The position numbers and the translations under genes were made by a program. 64,000 nt of DNA from Cognatundibacterium luofuense. Its GTDB lineage: Bacteria > Pseudomonadota > Gammaproteobacteria > Burkholderiales > Burkholderiaceae_D. The first letter of the stretch is position 1; each line of letters begins with the position of its first letter. Location of the stretch: assembly GCF_018139685.1 (NCBI RefSeq), contig NZ_JAGSPN010000001.1, positions 1 to 64,000 on the forward strand, written 5' to 3'. The notes under the pieces were generated by a model. It ran no database searches, was not told where the DNA came from, and saw only the letters and a program-made list of their open reading frames with translations. Below are positions 25,934-34,901 of the stretch, in pieces.

Positions 25934-27028
25934 ATGTCACCACTACACACAAGCGAAAAAATACCCCAGGATGAAAAGCGTCATATTGAAGACCTGCGTC
26001 AGCGCCTGAGCGCCAAGATACAGCGCGAATATCAGAAAGGGGTAATGCGTCGCGATGCACATCCGAAAACCCACGGTGTGGTGCGTGCATATTTCATTGT
26101 GGAACCGGATTTGCCGCCGGAATTGCGTGTCGGTCTGTTCGGACGCAGCCGCCGTTACAAAGCGTGGATACGGTTTTCCAATCAGAGTGCCACCATACAG
26201 CCGGACAGCAAACGCGATATCCGTGGCATGGCGATCAAACTGATGGGCGTGCCCGGTAAAAAGCTGCTGGAAAGCGAAGCCGATGCCACCACGCAAGACT
26301 TTATTCTTATCAGTACGGACCGCTTTGTGACTGCGAATGTGCGCGAGTTTGCCGGACTGATCCGCGCCATGACCAGCGGTACGCTGCAAGTGATCTGGTA
26401 TTTCCTGACGCATTTGCGGGTCGGACTGAATCTCTGGCATTCGATGCTGCGCCATGCCAATCCGCTGCAGGTGCGCTATCACAGCACCACGCCGTATCTG
26501 TTCGGCGACCGCGCTGTGAAATACGCGGTTCTGCCGCAGATTCGTCACCTCGACCGTATTCCGGACAATCCGCCGGATGATTATCTGCGCCGCGCCATGG
26601 TGCGCCAGCTGGCGCAGGAAGATGCCGTGTTTGACTTCATGGTGCAATTTCAGACCGATGCGGAAAAGATGCCGGTGGAAGATCCGGGCAAGGTCTGGCC
26701 GGAAGAATTATCGCGCTTTCGCAAAGTCGCAACGATACGGATTCCGCGCCAGTATTTCGATCATCCTTTGCAGGATGAATTCGGCGATGAATTATCGTTC
26801 AGCCCCTGGCATGCACTACCGGAACACAGGCCGCTGGGTGGCATCAACCGTGCCCGTAAAGTGGTGTATGAAGCGATTTCCAAAATGCGCCACGGCCATA
26901 ATCATACCGAGCGTAAAGAACCGGAAGGCTGGGATATTCCCGGCATGGAACCGCTGGATCACAGTAGTGACGGCAGCCGTTTCTTATGGGGTTCCACCAC
27001 GATATTCCGTAAACACGGCCAGCGCTGA
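25934..27028 (+). CDS. catalase-like heme peroxidase family protein (y4iL-like)
   Basis: 364 residues, shorter than true catalases. It carries the family features of small catalase-related proteins: HPKTHGVVRAYF (about 41-52, distal His in THG), WIRFSNQSA, DIRGMAIKLMG, TTQDFILIS and the TPYLFGDRAVKYAV segment. Heme binding and hydroperoxide turnover are expected; the true substrate is unknown, and the family also includes oxylipin-forming enzymes. AAGGA precedes the ATG. No signal peptide. It is encoded convergently to the DyP peroxidase operon, 313 bases away, so the two heme enzymes may serve one function. Confidence 0.88.
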   Translation: MSPLHTSEKIPQDEKRHIEDLRQRLSAKIQREYQKGVMRRDAHPKTHGVVRAYFIVEPDLPPELRVGLFGRSRRYKAWIRFSNQSATIQPDSKRDIRGMAIKLMGVPGKKLLESEADATTQDFILISTDRFVTANVREFAGLIRAMTSGTLQVIWYFLTHLRVGLNLWHSMLRHANPLQVRYHSTTPYLFGDRAVKYAVLPQIRHLDRIPDNPPDDYLRRAMVRQLAQEDAVFDFMVQFQTDAEKMPVEDPGKVWPEELSRFRKVATIRIPRQYFDHPLQDEFGDELSFSPWHALPEHRPLGGINRARKVVYEAISKMRHGHNHTERKEPEGWDIPGMEPLDHSSDGSRFLWGSTTIFRKHGQR

Positions 27029-27083
27029 ACATCGTTGCCGGTCGGCGCAATTGTGCTGAACTCCGCATCTGTCATTTCCGGAG

Positions 27084-27152
27084 AGCCGGACTTTCTGCCG
27101 ACGACCGCCGGATCGCTGTGCTGAAGTCCGCAAATGCACCCAAAAATGGCCT
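27084..27152 (-). repeat. intergenic repeat, copy E (inverted)
   Basis: Contains a 42-base segment nearly identical to 40920-40961 (AGCCGGACTTTCTGCCGACG core), and on the other strand matches 53859-53900 well. The reverse complement also has the CCATTTTTG lead-in of copy A. The interval 27029-27341 otherwise contains only the DyP terminator. Confidence 0.75.
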
Positions 27153-27269
27153 GAAACCTGTCGTCATCAGCTTGTGTCAGCCCTTACACCTGCCATACGC
27201 ACGCTGATGATGCCGGCAGTCGGACATCGGTATCTTCCCGACTGCTGGTGCGTTTACACCGGAATACAT

Positions 27270-27314
27270 AAAAAAGACAAACCACCCTGAGCTTGTGCGC
27301 AGGGCGGTTTGTCT
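27270..27314 (-). terminator. terminator of the DyP operon
   Basis: Stem 27275-27288 with 27301-27314 (14 bp including a G-U pair), 12-base loop; on the minus strand it is followed by a T run (A run at 27270-27274 on the plus strand). Confidence 0.9.
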
Positions 27315-27341
27315 GCTTGTCTGTTTTCTGTGCAGCGAAAC

Positions 27342-28973
27342 TCAGGTCGGATCAATAATGCCGCGTGCAATCATCCGTAAAGCAGTCATGCCGGGAATGA
27401 AAAAATATTCGCCGCCACGGGTTTCCACCAGACGCGGTATGCCGCCGAGCAGGTACGGCACCTGATCGCCGGTCGGTTCCACCTGCAACACGGCTTTGCT
27501 GGCAAAACGGGTATCGGCACTGTGGTTGCCGAGGATGATTTCCTTGTCGTTACCGGCGTGGAAATCATTGCCGTAATTCACCCATTGCTGCTGCACAAAT
27601 TCAAACTGACGTGCGATATCGGCATTCAGCAGCATGATGATGATGCCGTGGTTGCCGTCATTGCGGCTGCGGTCGCGCACTTCGCCATAGGGCAGGCCGC
27701 GCCGCATCAGGCGACGGCGATTAGCGAGCGCACCCGGCGTATCGAATGCGCCGTTCATGCGGCTGAAAGAACCGGGCGGATCACCGGGCTGATGCCCCAA
27801 TTCCAGCGAAGCACGCGGATTGATACGGCGTATATGGCCGCTGAACGGACAGCGTGCGCCGCTCATATCCTGATCATAGGTAAAGTCGCTGAGCATTTTG
27901 TCCTGCTCCTGCGCACTGGCGGCAGCAAAACGCTGGTCGAAGGCTTTTTTGGAGGCGGGGTCCGGTGCGGTGACCAGCGGTGCGCCATTGTCGCGCCAGC
28001 GTCCGACAAACTTCGCTGCCAGCAATTCTTTGCCGCCTTCAAACGGATAGGCTTTAGCCGCTTCGCGTTCCAGAAACGCATCAAAGCTGGCGATATTTTC
28101 ATGCAGCTTGCGGTACACCATGTAAGTACCGTTACGCGCCAGCAAACGCGGCAGCGGTGCCGGCGGATATTCCTGCGCTTCATCCAGATGGCCGAAAATA
28201 AATTCACCGGGCGCCAGCGGTTCCCACTGGCCGTTATCCATTTGTTTGCCGCGCCCGGCTACGCGGTCGGCATCGTAAGGCACACCGGCAATCACAGGAT
28301 CGCCGATGCCATCGGTGTAGCCGAAATGCTCTTTGGCGGTCGGGATACCGTTTTCCAGCACGGTTTGCACATCCTGATAATCCAGTAACTCGCCGTCCGG
28401 GCCGCGATGACCGCCGAGTATGGTGACACCGTCACCGCTGTCCGCAATCAGATTGCGTAACCAGCGCAAACCCTGATCCAGTCTTTGCTGACTCAGCCGG
28501 AATGCCAGCGCGATAGCTTCCGGCGTATTGGCAGCGGGCGCTGGCATGCGCGCATGCAGCAGCACGGCGATATGCACATCTTTGTCGCGGCGGGTCAGAT
28601 GATCGCGCCAGACCGGGTCCCAGTGTTCCGGTGCGCTGACACCGTCATCCCCCAGAATATCCTGCCGCGCTTTCATGCCTTCCGCAAATTCCGGAGAAAA
28701 ACCCATCAGCGAGGCACGCGGCAATTCCACCGCTTTTAAACCCTGATAGGTGAATGCCAGATTGACGGCCAGATCCGGCGGCGCCATTTCATTTTTGCCT
28801 TCGCCCCAGCAAACGGCAGTCGTCAGGTGCGGCAGGATGTCGGTCAGAAAGCGGCGCGCCGCTGCCGCATCTGTCACATTCAGAAAGACATAGCGGCCAG
28901 TCGGATAACCGAAGCGTGCATACGCGCGCAGTACGTGGCCCTGGATATCGGCCAGATCAAGAGTAGCGGTCAT
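27342..28973 (-). CDS. Dyp-type peroxidase
   Basis: 543 residues, the large cytoplasmic kind without Tat signal or encapsulation tail. Family signatures: distal-side GxxDG motif FGYTDG (Asp221), heme-ligand His380 in GHIRRINPR, and the distal Arg region NRRRLMRRGLPYG, followed by GIIIMLLNADIARQFE. DyP peroxidases use hydrogen peroxide to oxidise dyes, phenolics or other aromatic compounds; the natural substrate is often unknown. AAAGGA precedes the ATG. It is the last gene of a three-gene operon behind two related proteins of unknown function (15-base gap) and faces the catalase-like gene. Confidence 0.94.
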   Translation of the reverse strand: MTATLDLADIQGHVLRAYARFGYPTGRYVFLNVTDAAAARRFLTDILPHLTTAVCWGEGKNEMAPPDLAVNLAFTYQGLKAVELPRASLMGFSPEFAEGMKARQDILGDDGVSAPEHWDPVWRDHLTRRDKDVHIAVLLHARMPAPAANTPEAIALAFRLSQQRLDQGLRWLRNLIADSGDGVTILGGHRGPDGELLDYQDVQTVLENGIPTAKEHFGYTDGIGDPVIAGVPYDADRVAGRGKQMDNGQWEPLAPGEFIFGHLDEAQEYPPAPLPRLLARNGTYMVYRKLHENIASFDAFLEREAAKAYPFEGGKELLAAKFVGRWRDNGAPLVTAPDPASKKAFDQRFAAASAQEQDKMLSDFTYDQDMSGARCPFSGHIRRINPRASLELGHQPGDPPGSFSRMNGAFDTPGALANRRRLMRRGLPYGEVRDRSRNDGNHGIIIMLLNADIARQFEFVQQQWVNYGNDFHAGNDKEIILGNHSADTRFASKAVLQVEPTGDQVPYLLGGIPRLVETRGGEYFFIPGMTALRMIARGIIDPT

Positions 28974-28988
28974 GCGTGTCCTTTTGAA

Positions 28989-29690
28989 TTACAAACGGTA
29001 CTGGCCCGGATGCCAGCTCGGATGGTGAAGATTTTCTGCCTGTACGCGCTGCATAAATGCCAGATAAGCCTGACGCAGCGCTGCCGGAGCCAGTCCCTGA
29101 TGTTCCAGCGCGAAGCGGCTGAATTCCTGTTTCAGATACAGCGCCTTTAACTGCTCTTCCAGCGGTTTGTCGTTCGAGCCGACAAAGAACAGGCTGGTCT
29201 CCAGCTGACAGCGGCGCATATAAGCGATAAAGCTGCGCGCATCCTGTACTTCTTCAAATCCGTAACAGTGTTGCCACAAATGACGTATGCGTCCGCTGAT
29301 GGATTCCCACATGCCTTTCAGATAGGGTTCCGGCGAACCGCTCTGCCCGCAGTAAAAATTACTGGTGAACACCAGATACGCACTTTGCAAATGATCCTGT
29401 GCCGGCATCGCACCGCGCCGGGCTTTATCCGATTCCAGCAGTGACCAGTCCGCCAGCGTATCCGGCGCACTGCCGCCGGGCAGCGACTGAATCACCACAT
29501 CATCCAGAATATAAAAGCGGCACAGATAGGTTTGCGGCACCAGTGCCATCGGGCTGTTGAATTCCGTGTTCCAGCCCTGCAGCTGATCGCGAATTGCATC
29601 GGCATGGGAAATCTGCTGTCCCGGCACCAGTCCGTTGCGGACCGGTGACAGAATATTCAGCGAATAAGCATTACCGCTGACGTTGGGCAT
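28989..29690 (-). CDS. protein of unknown function, paralogue of the upstream gene
   Basis: 233 residues, no signal peptide or membrane helix. I do not recognise the family. The N-terminus MPNVSGNAYSLNILSPVRNG aligns with MSNIAGKAYAMNVVTPIRWQ of the gene immediately upstream, and both share LVFTSNFYC/MLFFSNFNG, an F-W-basic segment and YIxxxQLET motifs, so the two are paralogues. AGGAG lies seven bases before the ATG at 29690; the start overlaps the upstream stop by 20 bases. Linked to DyP peroxidase by a 15-base gap, it may be a partner, substrate handler or structural element of the peroxidase system; this is inference. Confidence 0.8.
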   Translation of the reverse strand: MPNVSGNAYSLNILSPVRNGLVPGQQISHADAIRDQLQGWNTEFNSPMALVPQTYLCRFYILDDVVIQSLPGGSAPDTLADWSLLESDKARRGAMPAQDHLQSAYLVFTSNFYCGQSGSPEPYLKGMWESISGRIRHLWQHCYGFEEVQDARSFIAYMRRCQLETSLFFVGSNDKPLEEQLKALYLKQEFSRFALEHQGLAPAALRQAYLAFMQRVQAENLHHPSWHPGQYRL

Positions 29691-30351
29691 GGTTGTTCTC
29701 CTGATCCAGCTGGCCGTGATGCCAGCGCTGACGTTTTTCCACCTGATAAGCCGACATGCTGATAATCGGCGTCGGATACATCGCGCCCAGATCATGCTGC
29801 AGCGCGCGCAGCAGGGCGTTGTAACGCCGCTGAAATTCCTGATCGCTGCCTTCATTCACACGCGCATTAAATGCCAGCAGTTGTTCGCGCACATGCTGCG
29901 CTGACTTGACATCATTCGACGAAGCCAGCGGGTAGGCATTGTAGTAATGCAGGGTTTCTAACTGATTGTGCTGGATGTAGCGGTGAAATGGTGTCAGCGT
30001 GACGGACTTGGAATAACGCACATTCCATTTCCAGAACAAATCCAGACCGGCAGGAATGGCGAAGGTGAACGAATCCACATACTGATCCCAGCTGCCGTTG
30101 AAATTGCTGAAAAACAGCATGTAATTGTATTTCAGGGTTTCGCGCGGCTGATCATTGCTGACATGCGGAAACTGTTTTCGGCCGACAATCACCCAGCGTG
30201 CATAATGAATCAGCGACAGCGTGATCAGGCCATTCAGTTTTTCGGGGAAATATTTCACACCGAGAAAATACGCTTTATTCAGCCACAGCGTTTGCCAGCG
30301 TATCGGCGTCACGACATTCATGGCATAGGCTTTACCTGCAATATTCGACAT
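29671..30351 (-). CDS. protein of unknown function, first gene of the DyP operon
   Basis: 226 residues, rich in aromatic residues (W, Y, F), without a clear signal peptide. The N-terminus MSNIAGKAYAMNVVTPIRWQ is shared with the following gene, as are MLFFSNFNGSWDQYV, a long aromatic segment (IPAGLDLFWKWNVRYS) and YIQHNQLETLHYYNAYP. An AAGGAG site is placed eight bases before the ATG at 30351. It opens a tight operon with its paralogue and the DyP peroxidase. The function is unknown to me; the aromatic-rich middle could bind a lipid or heme, but no motif proves this. Confidence 0.8.
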   Translation of the reverse strand: MSNIAGKAYAMNVVTPIRWQTLWLNKAYFLGVKYFPEKLNGLITLSLIHYARWVIVGRKQFPHVSNDQPRETLKYNYMLFFSNFNGSWDQYVDSFTFAIPAGLDLFWKWNVRYSKSVTLTPFHRYIQHNQLETLHYYNAYPLASSNDVKSAQHVREQLLAFNARVNEGSDQEFQRRYNALLRALQHDLGAMYPTPIISMSAYQVEKRQRWHHGQLDQENNHAQRQR

Positions 30352-30446
30352 CGTTGACTCCTTGCGTAGCAAAACGGACAGAGCTGCGAAATGCAGAATA
30401 GCACAAGCTTTTTTAACTTTCTCAAATAATTTAAGTGTATGGCAGA

Positions 30447-30481
30447 TAATAAAATGCCCGTGCGGAAAACGGCACGGGCAT
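30447..30481 (-). terminator. terminator of the CocE-type hydrolase gene
   Basis: A 10-bp perfect stem (30454-30463 with 30472-30481), 8-base loop, followed on the minus strand by TTTTATTA. Lies 26 bases after the hydrolase stop. Confidence 0.92.
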
Positions 30482-30506
30482 CAGCGGAAAACGCAACAAA
30501 GCGGGT

Positions 30507-32420
30507 TCAGGAGGCAGGTAAGACCCTGACTTTCAGCGCACTCGGATAACTGGCGTTATGCCAGATCCGGTGATTTGCTTTGACGAAATCTTTTTCCTCG
30601 GCCTGATAAATATTCGGTACAAAGCTTTGCGGGTTACGGTCGATAAACGGGAACCAGCTGGACTGTACCTGCACCATAATCCGGTGGCCGCGCTGGAAGG
30701 TGTGCATCACATCATTGATACCAAAACGGATGCGCGTCACTTCATTCGGCACCAGTGCTTTCGGCTGGCTGTAACTGTCGCGGTAACGGGCGCGGAACGG
30801 TTCGCCACGTACCAGAATCTGTGCATGACCACGCTGCACGTCGCCGTCTTTGGCATTTGCCGGTAACACATCAATCAGCTTGACCACAAAGTCCGCATCG
30901 GTACCGGTGACGCTGGCAAACAAATCGGCTTCCAGCGGACCAGCCAGCGTCACATCCTGTTCCAGCACATCCGACTGGAACACCAGAACGTCCGGACGGC
31001 TGGCGGCAAAGCGCTGATCTGCCGCGACATAATTTTTGCTCCAGCCGGTCAGGGTTTCCGTCGTGTACGGTACCGGTTTGGCCGGATCGCTGATGTATTC
31101 AGAGAACGCTTGTGTTTGTGCAGTCTGACGGAAACTCAGTTTCCCGTTTTCCGCCAGATACAGATTTTCTGCTTTCGCCTGCTTTGGCGGCCAGCTGTCA
31201 AACTGACGCCAGCGGTTGGCACCGGTTTCAAACACCATCGCTTTCGGCAAGGCCGGTTTATCGCCGCCTTTCAGATAATGACGGAAAAATGCGTATTCCA
31301 GTGGTTTGTAGGTGTCGGAGGTTTTGTAGCCAAAATTGCTGTCACCGACTTTATCGCCATCGGTACGAGTCCAGCCACCGTGTATCCATGGCCCCATGAT
31401 CATATGATTCTGAATGCCGGGATTTTGTTTTTCAATTGCGGCGAAAGTTTGCAAGGGGCCGTATAAATCTTCCGTGTCGTACCAGCCACCGACCGTCAGC
31501 ACCGCTGCCTTAATGTTTTTTAAGTGCGGCAGCAGATTACGGCTTTGCCAGAAGCTGTCGTAATCCGGATGCGCAATGATGTCATTCCAGAATGCGATCC
31601 GTTCTTTAAAGAATTTGTCGTTCACATTTTTCAGCGAACCGAGTTGCAGGAAAAACTGATAACCGTCCGGCGTGCCGAATTCCGGTTCTTTCCAGCCACG
31701 CTGATCGGTGGGTTGTGGACGCGGCTGACCGAAGCTGTGAAAGAAGTTAAAAGCCATCGCCAGATTCAGCGCGCCGTGGCGGTGCATATCATCACCACGG
31801 AACCAGTCTGCAATCGGTGCCTGTGGCGACACTGCTTTCAGTGCAGGGTGTGAATCAATCGCACCGGCGGAGGTATAAAAGCCCGGATAAGAAATACCCC
31901 ACTGACCGACCTTACCGTTGTTGTATGGCTGATGGCGTAACAGCCATTCTATCGTGTCGTAGGTATCGGAACTTTCATCGACATCCTGCGCGCTTTTCTT
32001 CTGGCTGATATGCGGACGCATATTCACAAATTCGCCTTCCGACATATAAGTGCCGCGCACATCCTGAAACACAAAAATATAGCCGTCTTTTTCATAGTCG
32101 GCGGTCGGTGCCAGTGCCGTTTTGTAATTTGCCGCGCCATACGGTGCAACCGAATACGGTGTACGCACCATCAGTACCGGATAGGTTTTTGCCGGTCCTG
32201 CATCCAGCGGCACATACACGGCGGTGAACAGCTTTTTGCCGTCGCGCATCGGAATCTGGTGTTCAAATTTACTGTAGTGCGAGCGGATATAGTCAGCACG
32301 CTGGCGTTGCGCATCAGCGATACTGTTTGCACCGGCTGTTTGTGCTGCTGCAGTGACAGGCAGACTGCTGCCCGCAATACCCAGACTCAGCAGGGCGGCG
32401 ATCAGGATGGTGGGTTTCAT
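30507..32420 (-). CDS. secreted CocE/NonD family hydrolase (X-Pro dipeptidyl-peptidase S15 type)
   Basis: 637 residues. A signal peptide (MKPTILIAALLSLGIAG, cleavage near AAAQT) and an alpha/beta hydrolase domain with nucleophile Ser177 in GQWGISYPG, preceded by FVFQDVRGTYMSEGEF. The C-terminal jelly-roll domain typical of CocE/S15 enzymes starts near residue 390 (DVLVFQSDVLEQDVTLAGPL). Members cleave acyl esters, glutaryl amides or X-Pro peptides; the substrate here is unknown. Monocistronic, with its own terminator. No clear ribosome binding site precedes the ATG, but the signal peptide fixes the start. Confidence 0.92.
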   Translation of the reverse strand: MKPTILIAALLSLGIAGSSLPVTAAAQTAGANSIADAQRQRADYIRSHYSKFEHQIPMRDGKKLFTAVYVPLDAGPAKTYPVLMVRTPYSVAPYGAANYKTALAPTADYEKDGYIFVFQDVRGTYMSEGEFVNMRPHISQKKSAQDVDESSDTYDTIEWLLRHQPYNNGKVGQWGISYPGFYTSAGAIDSHPALKAVSPQAPIADWFRGDDMHRHGALNLAMAFNFFHSFGQPRPQPTDQRGWKEPEFGTPDGYQFFLQLGSLKNVNDKFFKERIAFWNDIIAHPDYDSFWQSRNLLPHLKNIKAAVLTVGGWYDTEDLYGPLQTFAAIEKQNPGIQNHMIMGPWIHGGWTRTDGDKVGDSNFGYKTSDTYKPLEYAFFRHYLKGGDKPALPKAMVFETGANRWRQFDSWPPKQAKAENLYLAENGKLSFRQTAQTQAFSEYISDPAKPVPYTTETLTGWSKNYVAADQRFAASRPDVLVFQSDVLEQDVTLAGPLEADLFASVTGTDADFVVKLIDVLPANAKDGDVQRGHAQILVRGEPFRARYRDSYSQPKALVPNEVTRIRFGINDVMHTFQRGHRIMVQVQSSWFPFIDRNPQSFVPNIYQAEEKDFVKANHRIWHNASYPSALKVRVLPAS

Positions 32421-32541
32421 AACGGATCAGTATGAGATAGTCGTCAGAGCCGGCAGATGCCGGTACTCCGCTTAGTCGGGATGCTGTGCAGAAAGTTCCG
32501 CGATTTGCGGGGAATGAAAGCCGCGTTCAATCAGGACAGGA

Positions 32542-33204
32542 TCAGTCTTCCTGACCGGAAAACGGCGGCAGTTCCGGTTCCAGCTCTGCAACTTGCCCAG
32601 CGCCCTGCAGACGCGCATTGCGCAGCGCGGTCTGGGCTCTTGTCATCATTGCTTCCGGTGTATCGTGCAACTGATTGATGGTCAGGCCAGTAGAGAAATG
32701 CAGCTGATAACCGGGGGCGATGGCTGCCCAGTCATACTGATCGAGTCCGCTGCGGATGCGCACAATCGCTTTGCGGCTCTGATCCAGCCAGGTGGTGGGC
32801 ATGATGATCGCAAATTCATTCGCGGCGGTGCGTCCGAATACATCCAGTGTGCGCAACAGGCGACTGAATTCCAGCGCAAACTGACGCAGAATCGCGCGCG
32901 CGGTTTCCTGCCCGTGACTGTCTAAAATCTGCTCCAGATGATCGACACTGACAATCGCCAGCGTGAAGGTATGTCCGGTGCGGTATGAGCGCGCCAGCTC
33001 GTTGCCAAGCTGGTTCAGCAGCGCACGCCGGTTCAGTGCGCCGGTCAGATAATCATGTTCGTTTAACTGATCGAGTTGCTGCAGCAAGGCTTCCAGTTGC
33101 GGCAGCAAATGGCTGTCAGCTTCGTGTTTTTCACGGATATCCGCAATCAGTTGCGCCAGCTGGTGGCGGGCGGAATGCAAAGGTGCTTGCTGGTCAGCAG
33201 GCAT
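32542..33204 (-). CDS. GGDEF-domain protein with degenerate active site
   Basis: 220 residues. A helical N-terminus (about 1-50; no sensory domain) is followed by a GGDEF domain (DYLTGALNRRALL start near 51-63). The catalytic GG(D/E)EF loop reads AANEF in FGRTAANEFAIIMP, so diguanylate cyclase activity is doubtful; such proteins usually act as c-di-GMP receptors or scaffolds. GGAG lies seven bases before the ATG at 33204; a longer upstream frame overlaps the divergent gene and is not used. It is divergent from the ACC-deaminase-like gene with a 52-base gap. Confidence 0.87.
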   Translation of the reverse strand: MPADQQAPLHSARHQLAQLIADIREKHEADSHLLPQLEALLQQLDQLNEHDYLTGALNRRALLNQLGNELARSYRTGHTFTLAIVSVDHLEQILDSHGQETARAILRQFALEFSRLLRTLDVFGRTAANEFAIIMPTTWLDQSRKAIVRIRSGLDQYDWAAIAPGYQLHFSTGLTINQLHDTPEAMMTRAQTALRNARLQGAGQVAELEPELPPFSGQED

Positions 33205-33256
33205 ACCGGCTCTCCTGTCAGAGTAGTTGGTCAGTCGGCGGGAGTACAATGCGCTT

Positions 33257-34204
33257 ATGAATAGTGTCACTCTACCATTCTCTGCGAGCGGCGTAAGCGC
33301 AGATTTTTCCGGCGGCTTGTGTCAGCCTGTGCAATGCAGTCTGTTCGGGCAGGCTGATGTCTGGATACAACGCGACGACTTGCTGCATCCGCTGGTGTCC
33401 GGCAATAAATTCCGCAAATTACAGTATCCGCTGGCGCAGTTTTCGTCCGGCGCAGAGGTCATCAGTATGGGGGGCCCGTGGTCAAATCATTTGCATGCAC
33501 TCGGCTACGCATTACAGCAGAAGGGCATACCGGGAACGGTGCTGATACGCGGCGGTGCATGGCAGCAGACAGCGATGCAGGAAGATTTACGACACTGGGG
33601 CATACGCATTCAGTATGCCGACCGCGAAACCTACCGTCGTCTGCGCGAGCCGGATTACTGGCGGCAATGCGTGCCGGATGCCGCTGAACAAGCCATCTGG
33701 CTGCCGGAAGGCGGCAGCGATCCTGCGGCCTTGCACGGTGTCGCGCAGATGGTCAGGGAACTGCCTTTTGTGCCCGACACGATTGCCACGGCGGTTGGCA
33801 CCGGTGCCACGTTGGCCGGTTTGTTGGCGGGCATGGCAGGGCGCGGCAGAGTTATCGGTATTGCCGCCTTTCAGGGCGCAGATTATTTGCATCAGGAGAT
33901 TGCGCGGCTGCTGCAGGCTGCCGGTTATCCGGCTTATCAGAACTATCAGTTGCTGACCGATGCCCATCACGGCGGCTTCGCCAGAATGACGCCGGCGCTG
34001 ATCGCAGATGCGCAGCGTTTTGTCAGCGAAACCGGCATCCCGCTGGAACCGGTGTACACCGGCAAGCTGGTCAGCGCCGTTGCTGCGCTGGTGCGGCAGG
34101 GAACTATCCGCGCCGGTGAATGTCTGTTGCTACTGCATACCGGCGGTTTGCAAGGCTTGCGAGGTATTGCAAGCGACAGTGGCTGGCCCGGCGCGACCGG
34201 TTGA
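33257..34204 (+). CDS. ACC deaminase / D-cysteine desulfhydrase family PLP enzyme
   Basis: 315 residues, fold type II PLP enzyme. The PLP lysine is in SGNKFRKLQ (Lys51, the same position as in characterised ACC deaminases), with SMGGPWSNHLHA for substrate carboxylate binding, the phosphate loop GTGATLAGL, and a C-terminal LLLLHTGGLQGLRG. Known members deaminate 1-aminocyclopropane-1-carboxylate to 2-oxobutyrate or desulfurate D-cysteine; which one applies cannot be read with confidence here. The ATG at 33257 begins the conserved fold; the GGAG at 33241 is rather far. It is divergent from the GGDEF gene. Confidence 0.87.
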   Translation: MNSVTLPFSASGVSADFSGGLCQPVQCSLFGQADVWIQRDDLLHPLVSGNKFRKLQYPLAQFSSGAEVISMGGPWSNHLHALGYALQQKGIPGTVLIRGGAWQQTAMQEDLRHWGIRIQYADRETYRRLREPDYWRQCVPDAAEQAIWLPEGGSDPAALHGVAQMVRELPFVPDTIATAVGTGATLAGLLAGMAGRGRVIGIAAFQGADYLHQEIARLLQAAGYPAYQNYQLLTDAHHGGFARMTPALIADAQRFVSETGIPLEPVYTGKLVSAVAALVRQGTIRAGECLLLLHTGGLQGLRGIASDSGWPGATG

Positions 34205-34901
34205 ACTGCAAATACCGGCGTCATCTTGTCATCAGTCTGAAAAAAAATTTTTCGTGACCGGACTCCCAGCAATCACGCGGGTTTCAGGGCAAAAGACGCT
34301 GAAGAGCCGCATAAACACTGGGGCCGGATAAGAAAATATCGCTGTGATAAGCCTTTACCTTATGCGCTGCCTTCAGTGCAGTAAAAAACTGTGGCGAATT
34401 GTGCACAGGGTTTTAGAGAAAATTCTCGAAAAAGCCGGCTTTCTCCGAATTTCATGCGCCAAAACTGCGCATTTTGGTTAACAGTCAGCACTGATTTTTG
34501 CTTAAAACTTGTGCAATTGGCCTTATTTTCGTGCAATCGCAAATAATTCAGCACAGTGCTTCGTCAGTATGTAAGTCATCTTCGTCAGAATGTCGGATAA
34601 ATCGTAAAAACGACGACATTCTGCTCTCTGTTCACCGACATTATTTCCTCATAGACTGAATCAACGCTGCGATAACAATAAACCACACAGCGTATCCGCA
34701 CCCGGACTCCGGGCTGCACGAGTTCAGTGTCAACAGTCTGTTTTCAGCCCTCTGGTCTGAAAAGTTTTTTGTTTCTGCGCGACAGAAACAGGGACTCTTT
34801 TTGCCCGGAAAAATGTGCTCAGGCCGTTTCACTGATTAATTGCCGGGCTTGCTGTACACAAAAAAACAGTGAACCGGCTTCTGACTTAGGGAGATGGAAG
34901 T
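34205..34901. other. gene-free stretch upstream of the metalloprotease
   Basis: 697 bases with no protein-like frame. It contains several dyads: GAGAA-AA-TTCTC (34416-34427), the perfect palindrome AAAGCCGGCTTT (34431-34442), and a larger hairpin in which CAGAATGTCG (34586-34595) pairs with CGACATTCTG (34614-34623), with an inner TCGT/ACGA stem. The motif AATGTCGG recurs near 34630 in inverted form. This looks like a regulatory leader for the secreted protease or a site for a small RNA, but nothing is proven. Confidence 0.5.
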
